A stretch of 64,000 nt of DNA from Sipunculus nudus (lineage: Eukaryota > Annelida > Sipuncula > Golfingiida > Sipunculidae): positions 14,785,601 to 14,849,600 of the forward strand of contig CM049319.1 in assembly GCA_026874595.1 (NCBI GenBank), written 5' to 3'. This document shows positions 25,001 through 40,000 of this stretch, in pieces. The notes under the pieces are model-generated. The model did no database searches. It worked only from the letters and a program-made list of their open reading frames with translations, and was not told where the DNA came from. The stretch's first letter is position 1. Each line of letters starts with the position of its first letter. A program made the translations under genes and the position numbers.

Positions 25001-28000
25001 ATTTATTGAAACAGTTTAAACCAAAAGAATATTGATGCAAGTGCCCATGATTTAACAGTAATTCCATGTGATTACCAGTGATATAGTGGAGTCAACCCCC
25101 TACAAGTCTGAGTGCAAGTCTGAGTCATTGAGGTTCGAGTTAAGTCCGCCTTCTTTGAGTTTGAGTCATTTAAAACCTGAGTCAAAGTCTGAGTCCAGTG
25201 AAAGTCTTCTTATCAATGAAATTTAAAATGGTAATGTCAGATTTATATGTATATTTTTATGATAGTTTAAACATGCTTTTCCTGATGCACAGCTAAAGCT
25301 AACTATTTATCCTGTTAATAGTCTGCCAATGTATATAAAGCTTTATAGTCTGTGATAGTGTTTTTTTATTCTACAGGACTGGAGACTGGCTTGGCCCGAT
25401 TCCTCGAGTCCTAACTTAAAAGTCTTAGTACAAGTCACATTCCAGAACCATTGAGTCTGAATCCCTAATTTCTTGTGATTACTCAAGTTGCAAATCAGGA
25501 TTCAAGTACTCCTGTAGTCTAGAATTTGTAGATATTTATGAACTCATTAGTATAATTAATACAGACTGAGCCAATGACCAAAATTGTTGCTAACCATTAC
25601 AAACAATTTGTGCTTAAACTTAAAAGTGTCCCATTTTATATATATTTGTATTCCTTCACATATGTGCAATATATGGGTCATGAATTGCCATACCAAAAAA
25701 TACTTACATCTTGTTCAGGTATTATATGTCAACTGCTAGCTCCCAAAATTTGCAATCTCTTGAGCCTTATCTATTAAAGTTCATACATCTAATTATACAA
25801 AAAGTACATGAAAGTTACACTGGAAAGGGCCATACTCTGATTTTATCAAGCATAAATATATCTAACATCTGCATTATTTAAGTATTGTTTTATCTAGACC
25901 TGAACCTTGTAAGCTAAAGCATATTACAGAAATGATTAAACATGACTTACTGAAAAAGGGCATTGAGAATCTCCCAAGCTAAACACAGAACACCAAGCCA
26001 TATGGACAAAGGAACAGTCTTCTCCAAGAATCTGTCCAAATCTTTTAATCCAAAGGCTGCAAAACAATGATATCAATTTATATATTTTCACATATAAATC
26101 TATATTTTGATTTACATCAAAGTATCAGTATAGATCCTTTCATTACAAATATACCAACTGTTAAAATTTCCAGACAATAATCAGTTACCAATAATTTCTT
26201 ATCATCATTATTCACTATATTAGCATTATGATATATTCAATTACCAAAAATTTGAAAAGACATTGACATATTTTAAGCAGGATTGACGTATCACTATGTA
26301 AAATATTAGAACACTTAAAATGAAATATGTTTCTTGGTTCATCAACTCAATGGTTGCAACACAGGTCAGCCCTGCCCACAAGAGCTAAGGCAGCTCCAAT
26401 TAGGTCTCAACATAAACCTTGCACATGCAACTTTCACACAATTTAGAAATTTACACTGAAGGTTTCCACTAATATTGGTGAATTACAGTAACCTCAAAAT
26501 CAGATGGGACAAGCAAATTGCCTTTTTTGCAATGGTAAAGAATCTTCAAAAACATTAATGATGTAACAAATTTTTATTTTAAAGTTTTACAAGGAGCCCT
26601 AGCCATATCACAATGCCTCACTGGGAGAGGGTTCATTTTTGTTTGAAGCAACCTCTGGTAGCAGGTTGGACTGTGAATTCATTAAACTCTGACCTACTTT
26701 TCCACAAAAATGTTCCTTACCTACAGTTGATTTGATCTGGAATGGCGAGAAGGAAAATTCTAGTTTGAACAATCTCACGGAAAAAAATATAAGCGCTCCA
26801 TACACAAGGAGGTTGAAGAGGACACGCAGCACCCCCTGTAGGCGACCAAGTGTACCAAGGTAATTTGCATTTGTACCTGGAATTAAAACAAACACAAATT
26901 TATAAAATAATTAGACATATTAAAGATATTTGATTAAATCTGTGTAATATTTCAAATATATCTGACTACCTAAAGCAGTAGAAGCTGAATTCAATGATGT
27001 GAAACATGTGCTGTACAATAAACATACAAAACTGTTTACTCAAACATCAAAATATTTGGTTCTTTAATTGATAAAAGACAGGCATTTGATTCCCTGATAG
27101 CTAGGTTTCCAATAGGTCAGGTCACATATCCTTTTTAATAATTATATAAAATTTATCACTAATATACAGACAGGTCAGGAATGGCCCCACAAAAGGCCAT
27201 AAGACTCCAGTGTGGGCTAAGTGATGTTTGAAAGAATATATTATAAAGGGCCTGATTACATGAAGAAACAGAGGGAAATGACCTAAAACAGTATTTAAAC
27301 AACTGAACGAAGATATTAAGGTTTGAATCAGTGATAGTCATGTATGAAGGTATAAAAGTGGAGCATCCCAAGCAACAAAGGCCTAATTACATCAGATGTA
27401 TCAGACTGAAAGCCTGGTCAGCATATAAATCAGTAAGATAGTGCTGTGGCCTTGACCTTTGAACTTGTGATGTCAAAATCAATATGGTTCTTCCCTTATT
27501 TAAAGGTAATCCCAAAGTGAAAGATTTTGTATGAATTATTGACAATGCCTCCATGATCTTTTTACAGATGTGGGTCCTGTAATTTTTACCTGTGACCTCA
27601 TGACCCCAAAATCAAAAGGGTTCTTACTAGAGTCCTGCGAGAGCCATAATTTAGAGCCTCCACCCATCACGCAAAACAAACCTTCAGCCCACAACAGCCC
27701 CGCCCTGCAGTTGTGAAAACCTGCCCCGCACTACCCACATTTCAAACCACAACTAGAATACGGGTAGTCGACAAGCGACTACGTGTATTCGCCTAAATCA
27801 GAGTGGAACAGGTGAAGTGAGGCATGGATTGAGTGGCAAGGGGAAATAGAGTGTTGCAAATTAGCATGGATGTCTGCAGCCAAATTGTATATGTAGGTTG
27901 CCCCCCCTACCACAAAATCCAGAAAGCCGTCCAAGTTGTATACATATGCAAAATTTAAGGCAGATAAGTCAAACCACTACATGTATATGAGTGATTTTAG

Positions 28001-31000
28001 CCCGTGGCAGACAAACAGATGGACGCTGAGCAAAAATGGTTGCAGGTGACGCCACCAGTTTTGCGTATGATAAAGAGCTATGTGAGAACTATACACATGC
28101 AAAACTTTGGCCCAATCGGTCAAACGGTTCCCAAGATATGAGCTTGGATGTCTGCTGCATAAACTAGAATGCAGGTGGCGCCACCTGTCATAAAATCAAG
28201 AGAGCTGTCGGGGATGTATAAACCTGCAAATTTTAGGCAGATATGTCAAACCACTGCCGAGATATGAGTGATTTTATCCCATGGCAGACAAACAGACAGG
28301 AGCTGTGCAAAAATGGCTGCAGGTGGCGCCACCAGTTTTGCGTATGATAAAGAGCTATGTGAGATCTATACACATGCAAAATTTTGGCCCAATCGGTCAA
28401 ACGGTTCCCGAGATATGAGCTTGGATGTCTGCAGCGTAAACGTGAATGTAGGTGGCGCCACCTGTCATAAAATCAGAAAAGCTATCCAGGATGTATAAGC
28501 ATGCCGAATTTCAGGTGAATTAGTCAAGTCACTGCAGAGATATGAGTGATTTTAACCCAAGGCAGATGAACAGATGACAGTGTGCAAACATGGTTGCAGG
28601 TGGCGCCACCATTTTTTGTGTATGTTATAAAGCTCTCCAAGGGCTACATTTGTGCAAAAAATTTTTACTGATCGGTCAAACGGTTCCCGAGATATGAGCT
28701 TGGATGTCTGCAGCGTAAACGTGAATGTAGGTGGCGCCACCTGTCATAAAATCAGAAAAGCTATCCAGGATGTATATGCATGCCGAATTTCAGGTGAATT
28801 AGTCAAGTCACTGCAGAGATATGAGTGATTTTAACCCAAGGCAGACGAACAGATGGACACTGTGCAAACATGATTGCAGGTGGCGCCACCATTTTTTGTG
28901 TATGTTATAAAGCTCTCCAAGGGCTACATTTGTGTAAAAAAATTTTCCTGATCGGTCAAACGGTTCCCGAGATATGTGGGTTTATGTGTGGAAACAGACG
29001 CACAAACGGACGCAGAGCGCAGAGGAAAGGTCAGAGGTCAAAACAAAATCGGGGCGCAGCAGTTCACATGTGACCTGAACATAATCCAGGGTTTCGTAAA
29101 ATTCCACCCAGCGGTTACGGAGGAGTTCTCCGGACACCTACGCGGCGGCCGCGGCGGTGGCGGCGTGCAGCTGAAAACATAGTATCCACAAAACTCTGTT
29201 TTGGCAGATACAATTAAACATAAGGGGCAACAAAAAAGGTGGCCAACTAAAAAAATTATGATTTATTTTCATATATTTATAATGAGGCCCATGCAGGGCT
29301 CTAGTTTTTACATTGGTGGCAAGGGCCATTGATAAACAAGTTAAAATCCATATGTCAATTCAATTCAAACTGGAGTTATCCTTCGGAAACAAATTTGACC
29401 TTGTGAATCCAAAATCGTAGGTATATTCCCCTGTTGGCAGGTGAGCTATATGTGCAAGATGGAAGGTCTGGGATGAAAAGTTTGGTTTAAAATGCATCCA
29501 CAATCTTTTATGTGGGAATATGTGGGATTCCTAAAGCCCCTATACAATACATATATGAAATATGAAAGTTATATGGTGAGTGGTTGCTGAGTTATAAAGA
29601 GTTTACAAAAACTAACCTAAGTTTGGTTGGGATCTGTACAAATTTCCTCTAATTACTGGCCCTAAAATTAAAATATGGTCAAAACTTTTAATAGTTGTCC
29701 TAAGTATTGTGATTGTACATCAGTGTATTAAGTTTAATTGAAATGTCTTCATTAGCAATGGAGAAATGATACTAACAAAAAACCTTTAACCTGACTTGTT
29801 CATGAACAAATAGGGCCTGTGATCTTGACTTTTGACATTTAATCCCAAAATCAAAGGGGGGGGGAGGGTTCAATAACTTCCTGTATAATACATGTGTCTT
29901 ATATAAAAGCAATCCGGTCAGTAGTTGCTGAGTAAAAGACTTAACATAAACCTTTAACCTGGGGTGTCTACGGACAAAGCCGACACTGACGCCGATGGTA
30001 CTTCCTGGTGAACTTCGTTCTGGCGAGTTAAAATAGTGGGACCTGTGACCTTGATCTGTGACCCAATGACCCCAAAATAGATAAGAGTTTTTGCTTTAGT
30101 GGAGGTCCATGTATATGTCAAGTCTGAAATCCATATTTCAATCCTAACTGGTGTTTTCATCTGGAAACAAATTCATGGATGGATGGACAGCCATTCAGAC
30201 AGACAGAGACTGATAGACGGACTGGGTAATTACTATAGGGTACCCACTTATTCAAGCAGGGCCGCAATTAATGAATATACAAGTTGAATTTACTAAAGCA
30301 CAGGCACAAAAGGCTTGTGAAAGTGGAGTACCTAATATTTACTGTCACATTGGTAACGCGAGCTGAAATATTTAGTATGAGTATTAAGCTGAGTATTAAG
30401 ATGACTCACTCACCTCTATTTCCTCTATTCCTTCCAATGAACTGATCATCCACCAGGGGGAGACACAGGGTCACTGTCAATAAGTTGAAGAAATTGTAGT
30501 TCCCCGTGAAGATGATCAAAATTTGGAGCAGAATCTGTGGAAAATAAAGAAAACATTCACAGTGGAACCTGTCTGGAAAACCACCTGCCTATTAAGACCA
30601 CCCTTAGGTGAAACAAAAGCATTCACACTAGTTATAACTGGCCTGTCTAATAAGACCACCTGTGAATTAAGACTATTTTTGGCCAGGCCCTTGGGTGGTC
30701 TCATAACACAAGTCTCATTTATGAATCGAATCACACAAAGAAATACCCAGAAGACTGCATAGTACTCCTGCCAATGACTGGATCCACATCTAAACCCTTT
30801 GAAAATTAACTGATTAACCTAAACATTAATAAAAGGTAGCTCGGATCATCATTCAGGATTAAAAAAGTTTCTGAAATATATTTTATTGCATCTATTCACT
30901 TTGCTAGCTTGCAGAATTTATGTGATTTCTGGTTTAATTTGCATACATATTAATGAACTGTAGGGAATTCCTGCTACAAAATATTATAAAAAAAATAATT

Positions 31001-34000
31001 TTGGGACTTAATCTGTGCAATTAATTACCAAAAGGGAAATCCTGTGGAATAAAAAAAAATCCAATTATATACTTTGGTTGGCTTCAAATTTGCATGATTA
31101 AAATTTAGCAATTTTAATTTTTCTTTGTTTTGTGAGGGTGCCATCCTTGTGATCTTAACATTGATCATATCAAATAAAATGTAGGACTTGGACCCAAGGG
31201 ATTAACAAATGAGGGAAATTATATACAGTTTGAAAGACCTGATATATTTTATTCTTACAATTATTGACATACAATTAAGTGACAATGAAATTAAATGACA
31301 TACAAGATCTTTTTCTATTAATGTGTGACATTATTCTTTTACCATTGGACTTGCCAACTTGAGCCTTTTATTCAAGGGGATGTTTTATTTTCATGAAAAT
31401 TTTGAAACTTATGTGAACAAAAAGGCAACCACAGTATTCAAATACAAACAGGGATGGACATTAATGGTTAACTGCTTGCCCGGGGCAAGTGAAAATAATG
31501 GTAGGACAACTATAAGTCACCTCCTACTTGCCCACTGGGTCCAACATAACCTTTACCCAAAGGCCTGAAAAAGGATGTTTGTGTTCTTGAATACAATCAA
31601 TGATTTTTGTAGGGCAAGAAAAACTTCATGTAGGGCAAGTAAAAGCTAGATGTTACTTACCCACTTTCAAAAGTTAATGTTGAGTCCTGAGAAAGAATAA
31701 TTATCTGGTACAGAATATACAAAAGTATATCATTAATAAATTTCAATGCCTTTACAGAAATACCACCCACTTTATCAACAAAACAGTTCCCCACCCCCAT
31801 AATACTGTGCTTGATGTTTACAAAACTGTCACCCACTGCCAGTAAACACAGGTGCCTTCCCACTCCCACAACACCCCCAGCTTTTCCATATAAGACAGCC
31901 ACCCTCTTAGAGTAAACAGAAGTGCTCCCCCCCCCTACACCTGTCATACCGGTATATCTTTATGTCAATATAATCCATTTGTTGTAAGGTCATAGCTACT
32001 GTACTACAGCAACTCAAGACAGGTGTACATGTCCAGGCAGGATCTTATGAATATGCATGAGGCAGTAAGAACACAGCCAATTAGGGTTACTCTTGATTTA
32101 GCTGAAGAAAAGACAGTGTTCCTGAGCCTGTCAAAATGCTTAGTCATTTATCAACATATAATTATAATTATTCTAAACATTATATTTGAGCAGACCTAAA
32201 AGAGAATGTTCATGGCAAGATATTATGAATATGTATGGGTCAATGAAGAGGCAATTAGGGTTACATTGATTCACAGAGAGAACAGTTTACAGAGGCCTGT
32301 CAAAATTCTTGGCCAAATAACAACATATAAAGGTATAAATTACACACATTATATCTGAGCAGTAGTTGAAAAATTGAAACCACTCCCAAACAGAAAAGAA
32401 TTCCAGAGTCATAAAGTAAATTTACATTTTCACATTCCAGATGGATTTCAGTTTAAAATGTTGTCAGTTGTAGCATAACAAGATGAACAAAATGTTTTCC
32501 TCATATCTTGAATTTATCATAACATAATATACTAAATGGACATATTTTCACGTCTGGTTAATTGTGCACTTTAAGTGATATTTATATAATTTTCAAAATA
32601 TTACAAGCACACATTTTGACACTTAAGATGAAATGTGTGTTTTTAACAATATTGATATAATTTTAAAAATGCTCAAATCTTATATGCAATATTCAATGTT
32701 TTCCTAATATGGATATAGAAATAGACAGGAAATATGGTTTTGAATTTGAATTATTCATAGTAAGTATTTATTGATGTTTTTCATGGTAAATCTTATATAT
32801 TACATAAAAACAAGAAATGTAAATATTTCAAGCATCAACAAGAAGTGAGCTCTTGAAACAGCTACCCACTTACGTTCACCCAGTTGTGAACTGAATGACC
32901 CCTCCCTCCCCCCCCCACCAAAAAAAAAAACTCTCCATGTCAAAAATAGTTAATATAAAGCATTTGACTGGGTAAACACAGCAGACTTATAAAAAGCAGG
33001 CTCAGTCACCATTTATGCCTGTGTATATTTAATGCAGAGTCCCTCTCCCACCCACTATGACCTGAATAAGTATTCCCCCTATCAATTACAGAGCCTTGGA
33101 CAGATAATACAGGTACACAGAGCATGTCCTCACCAGGACAAAGTTGGTAGTTTTGTGTACATTAGCAACAGCGTATCGAAGGCCTGGCACACATGTGGAT
33201 TGTATTGACAGTGTGCTGCTGTGGCCCTCCATATAATACATGGGGACACGATGTAAGCTTTGCTGGATAAAACCACTGCTGCTAAGATCTGAAGGTGATA
33301 TCTGTGATATTTTAATCATCGCAGGTTAGTACTACCATATTATGATTTATATTCATATTTTACTGCATTCAATTAAAAAACACCTGAAACTGAAACTTAA
33401 CAAATTTTAATATCCCCAAACATGATTGATTTGGAAAAAAACTGTCTTTTCAAAAGTTGAAATTTTAATGACCAAGTGTTAATAATCAAGCGTTAATTAA
33501 AGTTATAATATATATAATTCTTGGTATGTTTTATTGTCATTTTGAAATATATCACATAATATATCCCAACAATATATTCATAAGGTCTGACCTTTATTTC
33601 TGACTATGAAATCTGTAAAGTTTAAACAACTGTTAACTCACTAGCCCATGTTAGTAGATATATATTATGAACTGTATCAAGATTTTGAAGCATTTTAACA
33701 TCATCTAAAATCTGCCATAACATGAGACCCTAAAATATTAAATGAGGACAATCCCCAGTCCTTTGCTTGATAACAGTCAATTTCTCATGTATCTAATCAG
33801 CATACCTGTCAATACCTGCACAGGTAGCTAATCACATACCTGGGCAGGTCATATCTGGCTCATAACACAATTTAATTACCTCTAGTACAGGCACTTAGCG
33901 TAGTGGTCCAGTAATAATCAGATTATACTTCACTGAGAGGTAAATTCTTAATCCCTTTCCTATACTGCTACCTAGCTTTTCCTTGAGGTTAAATTACCTC

Positions 34001-37000
34001 CTCCTGTGATCAATTAATGGCCTGAATGACCACAAACATCAGATATACACAAAACCTTAGCAACCTAATTATATGCAAATAAGAAGAACATAATACATAA
34101 ACACATTTGATTCTACCCATATGGAGCACATGTGGCATGCACATCAGGAACTACTTGGATTTTAGCTGGCTGGTAAGTAGAACTTCTGGGTGTGATGTTG
34201 AGGTGATGTCATATAGTCAAGGTAAATGCTGGTGCAGTTTTACCACAAGCCATATACTGTGGTTGCTTATTTGTCCGCAAGGGTTTCAAATTCATTATAT
34301 TCACAAAAGGAGAATTACAGTGTAAATATATAGCCTGCGTGAAAAAGAGGCCTCATCATCCAAAGCAATTTGAAAGGTTAAAAATTGATATTATGAGCTT
34401 ATATATTCAAAAATTGCCATTATAAATGATCCCAGATCCTTAAAATTATCCATCATCAATGAACAATAATTTCAACTTGGTCAATATTCTTTTGAGTCCC
34501 CATGCAATTGATAAGATTTGCATTCATAGTTTTGATGTTAAATTTAATTCATATCATAATTGTTAAAACTCTGTGCAAGTCCTTGTAAGGTGTGATCCTG
34601 TAAATGGAACCCTCGTGAAACACTGAGAGGTGAAAATCATGTAATTGTATTCCTGCAAAAAGGAAGCCAACTGCAGTATTCTCTGTGACCTTGATGTACC
34701 TGTGCTATTCAAATATCTGTCATTTTAAGCCAGACTGAAGCAACATATAAAGGTTAATCAAACATCTCAAACCTAGCTGTGTAATTTTGTGGCATTTAAT
34801 TTGTATAAATAAAAATAACTGAAGCTTATTGTGCATATATAATTGTTCTCTCATTCAAAAGAGTAATGTGTTTGATTGTTAAATTGGATAAAAAGAACAT
34901 CAATAGATAACATTCTAGTAATATGAGAAGCATGGTTTTCCATCAATAAATACTGTGGGTGCCTTTATATTCAAAAAGTTAAAATTTGACAATTTACACT
35001 TTGTCTGTGATTTGCAACAGTTCCATCATCATGATCTCAAAACAGTGTACCCTACACAGAGTAAATCTATTATTCTATGAATTTTTTTTTAAATTTTTTT
35101 TTTATTTATATCTTATGTGCATCCCCTAGCTAATGATGCATTTGTTAGGGTTTGCACTAGTACATATAAAAGTCTGCATGTAAAAGTCTGCATATTTTAT
35201 GAATTAATTATATTCAATAATATGTAGGCGAATGGAAAAAAGTGGAAGCAGACTGAAGGTATCATCAAGTTCTGGTTAATAACTGGCAGATTATTTGAAA
35301 GTCTTAATATAAATTATAATAGAAATCTTGGATTATGGGGTAGGGAAGGATCTATTATTATTTAATTTTTTTAGTTATTTGCTTTGACACTGGGGCATTT
35401 TTTTCACAAATGTTTTATTTTGGTAGTCATTTCCTTTTAGCAAATCTTTTGAATATGAAACCCCTGCAAACTAAAAGGCAACCACATTTTCCTATAATTT
35501 GGGGATTATGATATTCTATAAATGAGTTTCCAATGATTTGAGAAGTAGGTAATTATTCCAATAATAACTACTTGTAAATCAGTTTTAACTTTAGGAGCAA
35601 ACTTTCACACTCATAATGAATCTGAGGGTATATCATTCCCAAATTAGTCATACTATCAAATACTTTTTTTTTTCTCAAATACATTTCTTTCAGTAACTAT
35701 TTAATTTTTGAGGAGCAGTATTGTAAATGTAAATAAATGTCAAATGTATACATAATTTGTAAAGCTAGCTTTTCCATGTATAACTAAAAACTGTACATGA
35801 ACTTAAAGAAAATATGTAGAAATCTGATAATCATAAAATAAAATATTTATAATTATTTATTAATAAATATAATTTATGTTATAAAGCATAATATCAATCA
35901 GATGCATGCAGTAAAATACTATTAGATTCATGCAATTGAGATAACAATAAATACTAAAAATATGAAAAAAAGGTACTTCAAACAAGTCAAAAGGTTATAT
36001 ATGAAAAAATTAATTTTATATTTATATTAAGTGTCTTGGCATTATTTATTAACATTTAATTATTATAAGTGTAAGAAAAAGACAAATATATAATAAAATG
36101 CATAGAAGTAAAGAAATTTGACTGATTCACAAAGCCACAAAGGGGGAATGAAAATAGTTCACCTTGCCCTAAATGCCAATACTCCCTGCTCCAGGGGAAG
36201 CACTCTGTGCTGCGGGGATAATTCACACCTCCCCGTGTATTGACTATACACACAGTCTGTAGAGCTACGCATGAGATCAATACCAAACGATTTATCACCA
36301 GGATGGGTTTTATGTGCAGACAATTTGTTTGTTACACAAAGAAGTACCTCACCTGGCAAGCAGCCATCAGTTCTAGGGCCGAGAAACTGTTTTAGCGAAA
36401 TGTCATGAACACACAGACCAACAGATGATAACTCTCCATGTGCAGCATCAGCTTAAAATAATTGTTATTTTTAACAAAAAGAACAAGTTCACTGTTTATT
36501 CTTAGTTATCCTGGGAGTAATGGAAGGAATGTTTCCCTTAAGGTAGGTTTATAACCCTTGCTTGCCCTCCTTGGGGGTGAAGGTAATTCTGTCAGATCTG
36601 TCTGTATGTATGTGTGTACATCTACAGGTCACATGGTCCTATTATTCACATTACCCTGGGGTCAGAAAGCCATGAACCAGTAAATAGTGAATTGTTTAAC
36701 TTGCACTGGTTGGCTCTAGCCAATATGACAGGTGGCCTTAAAAAAAACACTAGTTTCATTTTTACCGGTATGTATGTTTAGCATAAACTCAAAGGTAGGT
36801 AGCCCAAATGCATGTTTGGGACTGCTTGGAAAGGTAATTTTGCCTTCAATGCATTCAGACCAGGCTGATTTTCTCAGCCTTGTTTGACTTTAGTTACAGG
36901 TAAAAATATTTTAATATCAGAATTTAATTATTAAGATGTACAAAAGTAGCCCCAGACTTCAGGACTTTTGCAGATGATATAATTTAGGAAAAATAAATAC

Positions 37001-40000
37001 AGATATATATCCTGGCATGAAAGATGACTCCAGACCAGTCAAAACACTACAATGGAGTTTCACTTGAAATTTAACTGAAGAAAGATCTATGCAATACCTC
37101 TCTCCTCCCTGAAGGTGATACCGATCAGGAACTTTAATTCTAGAATGCACATGATAAAATAAATATTAAATTGTAGTTAATTCTTCACTCCACAGATGGC
37201 AGCACAAAGTATATTCTTTAAAAGGTTTTCCCAGTTATCCATTTAGGCTGTTCCCTGATGAATGATGGATTATTTTATGATAAAATAAATATTAAATTGT
37301 AGTTAATTCTTCACTCCACAGATGGCAGCACAAAGTATATTCTTTAAAAGGGTTTCCCAGTTATCCATTTAGGCTGTTCCCTGATGAATGATGGATTATT
37401 TTACATCAACTTTTACTTTGGCACACTTCAAGAGCAGATTATAAATCCCTAGAAAAACACAATCATAAAACATGAACATAAACTTGATCATATAATTAAA
37501 CTTAATCAGCATAATATCTGATCTTTTTAAGTGACATGTTTCTGTTATTTACAGCAAAATTACTGAAACATGTCTCAGCGATCATCACCCAATATGAAGA
37601 GGATGAGCGCTAAATCGCGCGCCTCATCTGGAGGGTCCAACAGAGCCAGGTCGAAATCGCCACCGAAATCACCTGGCTCCAAATCACAAGCTGGGTCAAG
37701 ACCTACCAGCATGAAGCAAAAGAGGGCAGCTTCCGGCAAAAGTGATGTCTCGGAGAAAAAAGTCACGATTAAAACTCCAGAGTTTAACAGTGAGGGGAAA
37801 GCCATCATTTACATGTCTGGTCAGGGGATGACAGGTCTCCCGTCCAGTTTATTTACAAGTAAGTCATGTCTGAATTACTAATAATATATGTCTTAAGCTT
37901 ATGGGCGTCATAAAAAATATAGCTGTACAAGAAAAAAATTTATATTTAAACCAAAGAAAAAATAATTATTGTTCAACTGATTGATCACTTTAATTTTTTG
38001 TTGATCAAATTCTTTTTTTTTTGGCAAATGAAGACCAGGTCCTTGGTAATACAGTAAAACCTAACTTAACTACAACCTCAGTTAAGCGACCACCTTTAAA
38101 AAAATAGAAATTTTCATGACAAATACACATGTACAGACTTTTTTCACAATACCTGCAGATATTGGCCTGATTTTTGGTGTGTGGCCAGATAATGACCAGT
38201 TACAGATCGAGTTCATGTTTTGTCCCAGTTGACCTATTTTTGACTGTTTGACGGTGCTCTAACATAGAAATTTCATAAAAAAGTGCACATGTATGGACTT
38301 TTTTTCGCAGTGCCTGCAGATATGGGCCTGATTTTTGGTGTGTAGGCAGATAATGACCAGTTACAGATCGAGTTCTTGTTTTGTCCCAGTTGACCTACTT
38401 TTGACCATTTGACTGCTCCTGAACATAGAAAATTTCATGTCCCAGTTGACCTATTTTTGACTGTTTGACGGTGCTCTAACATAGAAATTTCATAAAAAAG
38501 TGCACATGTATGGACTTTTTTTCGCAGTGCCTGCAGATACCACCCTGATTTTTTATGTGTTGGCAGATAATGACCAGTTACAGATTGAGTTCGCGTTTCG
38601 TCCCGGTTGACCTATTTTTGATTGTTTTACGGCTCCTAAACATAGAAAATTTCATGAAGGACAGATATTTTTATGGAAAATGCACATGTATGGACTTTTT
38701 TCGCAATGCCTGCAGATACTGGCCTGATTTTTGGTGTATTGCTTGATAATGACCCGTTACAGATCGAGTTTGCATTTTGCCCTTGTTGACCTACTTTTGA
38801 CCATACAACACCTCCTGAACTTAAAAAATTTTTCAAAATTTAACAAATGTTTCTAATTTGCTCCAGGCGGGGGCATTCATGTCGTTCTGACACATCTAGT
38901 TTTGCTCTTTATTTCATACCTTGCTTAGACGACAATCTTGAAAATGCAACCACTATATCAAGGTCCCATCGGTGGTTGTAATTTTGAGGTTTCACTGTAT
39001 TGTCAATTTGTGCCATGGCAAATTATTAACAAAAAGAATTATTAAAGCCCTGGAAAATGGACTGAATTTGGTGTTTATCAATACATTATTTTAAGAATTG
39101 AAGGATTTTCTTGTACTTTCAAGGCAAACTGGTAAAATTCCATATATTGTGTCTCAATTCTGGGAAAAAAAAGAAAAATTCACTCATTTTTACAATACTT
39201 TTCATTCCCAGAGTCCATAGAACAATTAACATTTTTTGTGAAGCTTTATCTAAATCTCCTTTTTTTAATATCAGTTTACGGCTTGTTATGACATTGTTTG
39301 CTAATGTAGATGAAAGTAACCATATGGGGGAACCATATTTTTCTGGATTTTAGATCTTTAATTCTCTCATCAAACAAAAAGGCTAAGTTGTACCCATTGA
39401 ATTTACCTGTATTTCACTCAATGTTAATTACAATCCAAACTGAGTATGGACCCATCTGGAATGTAAATTTAATAAAAATGAAATGACAAACTATACAATT
39501 TTTGTTTATAAAGAGTCAGACATATTCAATCTACATTTCAAGTAAATCTGAACATGTTTTCGAAGGATTTAACCTTTTTGATACAGAAAATGAGTTGGCA
39601 ACTCTTTATACAGAAAGTTAATGGCAGCCTTGTAACGTTGATCATTGATCTAAAGTCTCAATAAATGTTATGAGAGTCTCAATGACAATTTTGTTTTATT
39701 TTGAATCAGAAAAAGATGTTGGTGAGTTGGACTTGTCAAGCAACAACCTTCGCAACATTCCACCAGAGATCCGACGCTTACAAACATTAACAAAGATTGA
39801 CCTCAGTAGAAACGGGATCCGTTCAAGTCGGGCAAATGACTACACTGGACTCCCGGCAGAAATGGAGCACCTTACAAACTTAGAAGAACTCTGCATATCT
39901 GAATGCAACATGCCACATGTGCCTGCGGTGATCTGGAAATTGACAAACCTTCGCCGTCTGGATATCAGTAGGAACAAAATTAACATCCTTGTGCCAGATA

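Larger units (their letters stand above)
37859..39709 (+). other. Intron of the ROCO gene, largely transposon
   Basis: 1851-nt GT-AG intron. About half is the nested MITE and tandem-repeat complex at 38052-38997; the rest is AT-rich without features. Confidence 0.88.

Noticed and set aside
25125-25150. GAGGTTCGAGTTAA resembling a tRNA T-arm
   Set aside because: No acceptor, D-arm or anticodon arm can be placed around it; it is part of a GAGTC-rich repeat.
33086-33319. 77-codon minus-strand frame with a GTGAGG donor-like site
   Set aside because: Would be a candidate extra exon, but LMF2 phases join perfectly without it and no conserved sequence is present.
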